From Oscillospiraceae bacterium (GTDB lineage: Bacteria > Bacillota > Clostridia > Oscillospirales > Ruminococcaceae): a stretch of DNA of 8,327 nt. The notes beneath the pieces are model-generated. The model did not search any database and was not told the origin of the DNA. It saw only the letters and a program-made list of their open reading frames with translations. The DNA lies in contig JAAWBP010000025.1 of assembly GCA_022792755.1 (NCBI GenBank), positions 1 to 8,327 of the forward strand, given 5' to 3'. Position 1 is the first letter of the stretch, and each line of letters opens with the position of its first letter. The position numbers and the translations under genes are program-made. This document shows positions 5,371 to 8,327 of this stretch, one piece after another.

Positions 5371-7368
5371 TTAATCTTCGTCAGACGTCATCTCAACGCC
5401 CTCAATATCGGCGACACTCGTGTCTTCCGCCTGGGCCGCCGCCTGTTTCTCTTCCTCCAGAGCACGCATCGAGAGGCTGACGCGTTTTGCCTCAAAGTCG
5501 ATGTCGGTGATCTTTACCTCAACTTCCTGCCCGGCCGAAAGAACATCGGAAACCTTGTTCACCCGTTCGGTCGAAATCTGGGAAATATGGATCAGCCCAT
5601 CGATTCCCGGAATCACCTGCGCAAAAGCGCCGTACTGGGTCAGGGAGACGATCTTGACCGGCACTACCATCCCGGCGCTGTAATCGCGGTTCAGGATCTC
5701 CCAAGGGTTGTCCTCGCTCTTCTTATAGCCAAGGGAAATCTTCTTATTCTCCGGGTCGAGATCTTTTACATATACCTCAACCGTATCGCCAACGTTGACG
5801 ACTTCGGAAGGATGTTTGATCCGCGCCCAAGAAAGCTCGGTGATGTGGATCATACCATCCACGCCGCCCAAATCGACAAACGCGCCGTAGCTGGTGAGAG
5901 ACTTCACTGTGCCGGTGTAATGCTGGCCGATCTCGAGGCTCTTCCAGAACTCTTCGCGGGCCGCTTCTCTCTCCGCACGAAGAACCGCTCTGACAGAGCC
6001 GATCGCGCGGCGCCGCCCCTCGTTGACCTCGAGGATTTTAAAGCGGACTTTGTTTTTGAGCAGGGTATGCAGATCCTCAACGCGGCTGTCGCTCACCTGC
6101 GAAGCGGGGACAAACAGCTTGACGTTGTTTGCAAGCACCAATACACCGCCCCGGACAACGTCGACGATCACACCCTCTAAAACAGAACCCTCTTCATAAG
6201 CCTTGAGGATTTCCTCAAAGCCGGCCTCGGAATCACAGCGGCGCTTCGAGAGCATCGCGGTGCCTTCCTGGTCGTTGACCTTCATGACGATCAGCTCCAG
6301 CTCGTCACCCTTTTTGACAAGGTCTTCCACCTTGGCGGTCGGGTCGTCGGTCAGCTCGTCAATCGGTATGTAACCGGACTGCTTGGCGCCGACATCTATC
6401 TGAATTTCATTTGGTGAAATTGCAGTGACTATCCCTTTTACTCTTTTCCCCGCATATAATTTTTCGCCAAGGGACTGCTCCAGCAGTTCCTCAAAGCTCA
6501 CTTCTTCGTCTTGTGCTTTCATAATCTCACTCATTGTGTTTCGTACCTCCTTAATTATATACGCCGGTGTAGAAGCGCCGGCAGTCACACCGACCGAACC
6601 CGCACGCCGGAGGGCGTCCCGGTCCAATTCCACATCGGTTTCTATCAAAACAGTATCACAGTACCTGCTACAGATCTCTTTCAGCTTCAGAGTATTGGAG
6701 CTGTTCTTCCCGCCGATTACAATCATATAGTCCGACTGTGCCGCCAAATCCACAGCTTCGCGTTGGCGCATACTGGTCGCATTACATATTGTATCAAAAA
6801 TCAAGAGGTTTGTATAGTGTTTTTTTGCGTCTCTCCTGCAAGTTTCCCATAATTTTTGCTGAAATGTCGTTTGAGAGACCATAATCGCTGGTAAATCGAC
6901 AAATTCCGGATGTTCTTTGGAAAAATTTTCTAGCTCTTTTTCATCCCGAAAGACATAAAAAGATCCGTTGCAGTGGCCGGCGATCCCCTCCACCTCCGGA
7001 TGGGCCGGGTTACCCGCAATAAAGACAAAATACCCCTTTTCAGAATATTCCGAGACAATTTTATGAATTTTCGACACAAACGGGCAGGTCGCATCCTCGT
7101 AGGGGATCCCTTTTTGCTCCAGCTCCTTGTAAACACTGCGGGGGACGCCGTGGGAACGGATCACCAGGGTTTCACCCGGCTTCGCCTCATTGGGAGAGGA
7201 AACGATCCGCACCCCACGGCTCGAAAGATCATCCACAACCTGGGGGTTGTGGATGATCGGCCCTAGCGTGCAGACTGCCCGGCCCTCCTCAGCGAGCCGG
7301 TAAACGAGGGCTGTCGCACGGTCGACCCCAAAACAAAAACCTGCCGTTTTTGCGACTGTAATCTTCAA
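5371..7368 (-). CDS. ispH: Fused 4-hydroxy-3-methylbut-2-enyl diphosphate reductase / ribosomal protein S1
   Basis: A 665-residue two-part protein. Residues 1 to about 282 are IspH, the last enzyme of the MEP isoprenoid pathway, which reductively converts HMBPP to IPP and DMAPP. The iron-sulfur ligands Cys12, Cys95 and Cys195 are present, with the active-site set His40, His73, His123, Glu125 (HPE), SQTTF (165-169), SSN (223-225) and Ser266. Residues about 304-640 are four S1 RNA-binding domains (around 305-376, 394-464, 481-549 and 564-635), followed by an acidic tail. Fusion of these two proteins is known in Clostridia. The start is TTG at 7368, with GGAGGGG (7374-7380) five bases upstream; it overlaps the plsC TGA in TTGA, implying translational coupling. 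An internal Shine-Dalgarno before Met279 could yield free S1. Confidence 0.96.
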   Translation of the reverse strand: MKITVAKTAGFCFGVDRATALVYRLAEEGRAVCTLGPIIHNPQVVDDLSSRGVRIVSSPNEAKPGETLVIRSHGVPRSVYKELEQKGIPYEDATCPFVSKIHKIVSEYSEKGYFVFIAGNPAHPEVEGIAGHCNGSFYVFRDEKELENFSKEHPEFVDLPAIMVSQTTFQQKLWETCRRDAKKHYTNLLIFDTICNATSMRQREAVDLAAQSDYMIVIGGKNSSNTLKLKEICSRYCDTVLIETDVELDRDALRRAGSVGVTAGASTPAYIIKEVRNTMSEIMKAQDEEVSFEELLEQSLGEKLYAGKRVKGIVTAISPNEIQIDVGAKQSGYIPIDELTDDPTAKVEDLVKKGDELELIVMKVNDQEGTAMLSKRRCDSEAGFEEILKAYEEGSVLEGVIVDVVRGGVLVLANNVKLFVPASQVSDSRVEDLHTLLKNKVRFKILEVNEGRRRAIGSVRAVLRAEREAAREEFWKSLEIGQHYTGTVKSLTSYGAFVDLGGVDGMIHITELSWARIKHPSEVVNVGDTVEVYVKDLDPENKKISLGYKKSEDNPWEILNRDYSAGMVVPVKIVSLTQYGAFAQVIPGIDGLIHISQISTERVNKVSDVLSAGQEVEVKITDIDFEAKRVSLSMRALEEEKQAAAQAEDTSVADIEGVEMTSDED
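6532..6552 (-). promoter_or_regulatory. Internal Shine-Dalgarno and ATG at the IspH/S1 junction
   Basis: Inside the fused gene, AAGGAGG (6546-6552) lies 11 bases upstream of an in-frame ATG (6532-6534, Met279, MSEIMKAQDEE), exactly between the IspH and S1 portions. Initiation here would produce a separate S1-like protein of 387 residues. The caution is that the site also encodes Ile-Lys-Glu-Val, a sequence constrained by the IspH C-terminus, so the Shine-Dalgarno match could be incidental. Confidence 0.4.
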
Positions 7369-7961
7369 TTTTGCCCCTCCAGCAGCGCTGACATTTTCAA
7401 GGTCAGCTTTTCCCTTGCGTGTTTCAGGCTTTGCCGATCCATCCCGGCAACCTCCAGCTCCTCGCAGGAAATCGGCTTTCCGTAGCGAATCGTCACTCTG
7501 CGGCGGAACCGGAGCTTTCCCTCAAATACGATCGCCGACGGGACGATGATACCCTGGGACTGGGCGGCAATGATAATGACACCCGATTTCAGCTTCAAAA
7601 GCTCCCCGCTTTTCGAACGGGTTCCCTCCGGGAAAAGCGTCAGCACCTTCCCCGCCTTCACGGTGTCGATCGCAAACTCCACCGCGCCGGTGTCCCCCTT
7701 TCCGCGGGCAATCGGGAAGGCTCCGAGCTTTTTGATAACCGGCCCCAGCACCTTGACCTGGAACAGCTCCTCTTTCGCCATAAAGGAAAGCTCACGCTTT
7801 ACCTTTACCCCGAGGAAAACCGGGTCCAGATAGCTGCGATGATTGGAGCAAAGGATAAATCCCCCCGATTCAGGAAGATTCTCCACCCCCTCCACCCGGA
7901 AATGAAACGCGATGCGGACAAACGCGATGCATACGACCCGCGCGAAACTGTAAAAATTCAT
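7365..7961 (-). CDS. plsC: 1-acyl-sn-glycerol-3-phosphate acyltransferase
   Basis: A 198-residue membrane-associated enzyme that acylates lysophosphatidic acid to phosphatidic acid in phospholipid synthesis. The four family blocks are visible: NHRSYLD with the catalytic His41-x4-Asp46, GAFPIAR (80-86), FPEGTRSKSG (110-119) and IVPSAIVF (138-145). The N-terminus FARVVCIAFVRIAFHFRV is a hydrophobic helix likely to lie on or in the membrane. The start at 7961 has GGAGGAGAG (7971-7979) upstream, inside the end of cmk; the cmk stop is two bases before it. Its own stop overlaps the TTG of ispH. The tight spacing points to one transcript of cmk, plsC and ispH–rpsA. Confidence 0.95.
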   Translation of the reverse strand: MNFYSFARVVCIAFVRIAFHFRVEGVENLPESGGFILCSNHRSYLDPVFLGVKVKRELSFMAKEELFQVKVLGPVIKKLGAFPIARGKGDTGAVEFAIDTVKAGKVLTLFPEGTRSKSGELLKLKSGVIIIAAQSQGIIVPSAIVFEGKLRFRRRVTIRYGKPISCEELEVAGMDRQSLKHAREKLTLKMSALLEGQN

Positions 7962-7963
7962 CG

Positions 7964-8327
7964 TCAGCGACTCTCCTCCAGCTCGTTCATCCGGCTTTTG
8001 ATAAAATCGAGCACCTGCTCGACCGACGCTTCCAGAGAAATCCCCGTGGTATCGATCAGCTTGGCATCTTCAGCCTGCTTCAAAGGGGCGATTGCGCGGT
8101 GGGAATCGTTGTAATCCCGCTCTTTGATCTCAGCCAAAAGGGTGTCGTAATCCACCGGATTTCCCGCCTCTTCCAGCTGCTTCATCCGCCGGTCGGCCCG
8201 ATCCTCGGGCGTGGCCGTCAAAAAGATTTTGATCTGGGCGTTCGGCAGAACCACCGTCCCGATGTCCCTTCCGTCCATCAGCACATTGTTTTTTTCAGCG
8301 AGCTCCCGCTGGAGGGAGAACAGAAAC
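7964..8327 (-). CDS. cmk: Cytidylate kinase, C-terminal part (5' end outside the window)
   Basis: About 120 C-terminal residues of the (d)CMP kinase that makes (d)CDP from (d)CMP and ATP; the frame continues to the right edge and the start is not in the window. Family sequences seen are QREL followed by NNVLMDGRDIGTVVLPNA (substrate-site Asp-Gly-Arg-Asp), KIFLTATPEDRADRRMKQL (the LID region) and ERDYNDSHRAIAPLKQAEDA ending in LIDTTG. The GTG at 8284 is not the start because conserved sequence continues upstream in frame. It overlaps the plsC ribosome binding site and is the first gene visible of the minus-strand housekeeping unit. Confidence 0.95.
   Translation of the reverse strand, partial: FLFSLQRELAEKNNVLMDGRDIGTVVLPNAQIKIFLTATPEDRADRRMKQLEEAGNPVDYDTLLAEIKERDYNDSHRAIAPLKQAEDAKLIDTTGISLEASVEQVLDFIKSRMNELEESR

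Noticed and set aside
5317..6180. 287-codon plus-strand open frame opposite the S1 domains
   Set aside because: It is the antisense shadow of conserved S1 repeats and starts inside the nth ribosome binding site/terminator region; no family features.
1..8327. CRISPR arrays, insertion sequences, phage genes or tRNA/rRNA genes
   Set aside because: No regularly spaced direct repeats, transposase motifs, terminal inverted repeats or RNA gene signatures were seen.

Overview
The window looks like chromosomal DNA from a moderately GC-rich Clostridia member, most likely of the Oscillospiraceae/Ruminococcaceae type. The main clue is the right half: cmk, plsC and a fused ispH–rpsA gene lie head to tail on the minus strand. 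This arrangement, with 4-hydroxy-3-methylbut-2-enyl diphosphate reductase joined to an S1 ribosomal protein, is familiar from Clostridia. Strong AGGAGG-type ribosome binding sites and an intracellular-type GH10 glycosidase fit the same group. No species is claimed.

Right half, read on the minus strand from the right edge: the C-terminal part of cytidylate kinase (runs off the window), plsC, then ispH–rpsA with a TTG start that overlaps the plsC stop. A strong intrinsic terminator (5320-5354) closes this housekeeping unit. Endonuclease III (nth) follows with its own strong ribosome binding site, then a GH10 xylanase-like gene whose 5' end appears to be frameshifted: the well-placed ribosome binding site and ATG at 4512 open a different frame from the one that encodes the rest of the protein.

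Middle: a plus-strand pair, a 43-residue lysine-rich small protein (1947-2078) and a class 3 lipase (2144-2818), points toward the GH10 gene. The 187-base convergent gap between lipase and GH10 has overlapping hairpins but no clear terminator. A small minus-strand ORF with a CxxC...C...C pattern (1687-1896) lies next to the 43-residue gene in divergent orientation.

Left part: a minus-strand pair, an APH/choline-kinase-fold phosphotransferase followed by a GNAT acetyltransferase, probably forms a two-gene unit. Upstream of the kinase are a good sigma-A promoter candidate, then a short ORF (29 codons, TTG start, well-spaced Shine-Dalgarno) embedded in several complementary segments, one of which overlaps the kinase ribosome binding site. 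This resembles the translational attenuators of inducible antibiotic-resistance genes and is the most interesting object in the window. The leftmost 186 bases have no gene; they contain a T-box-like UGGCACC element on the minus strand and a long stem-loop, both uncertain.
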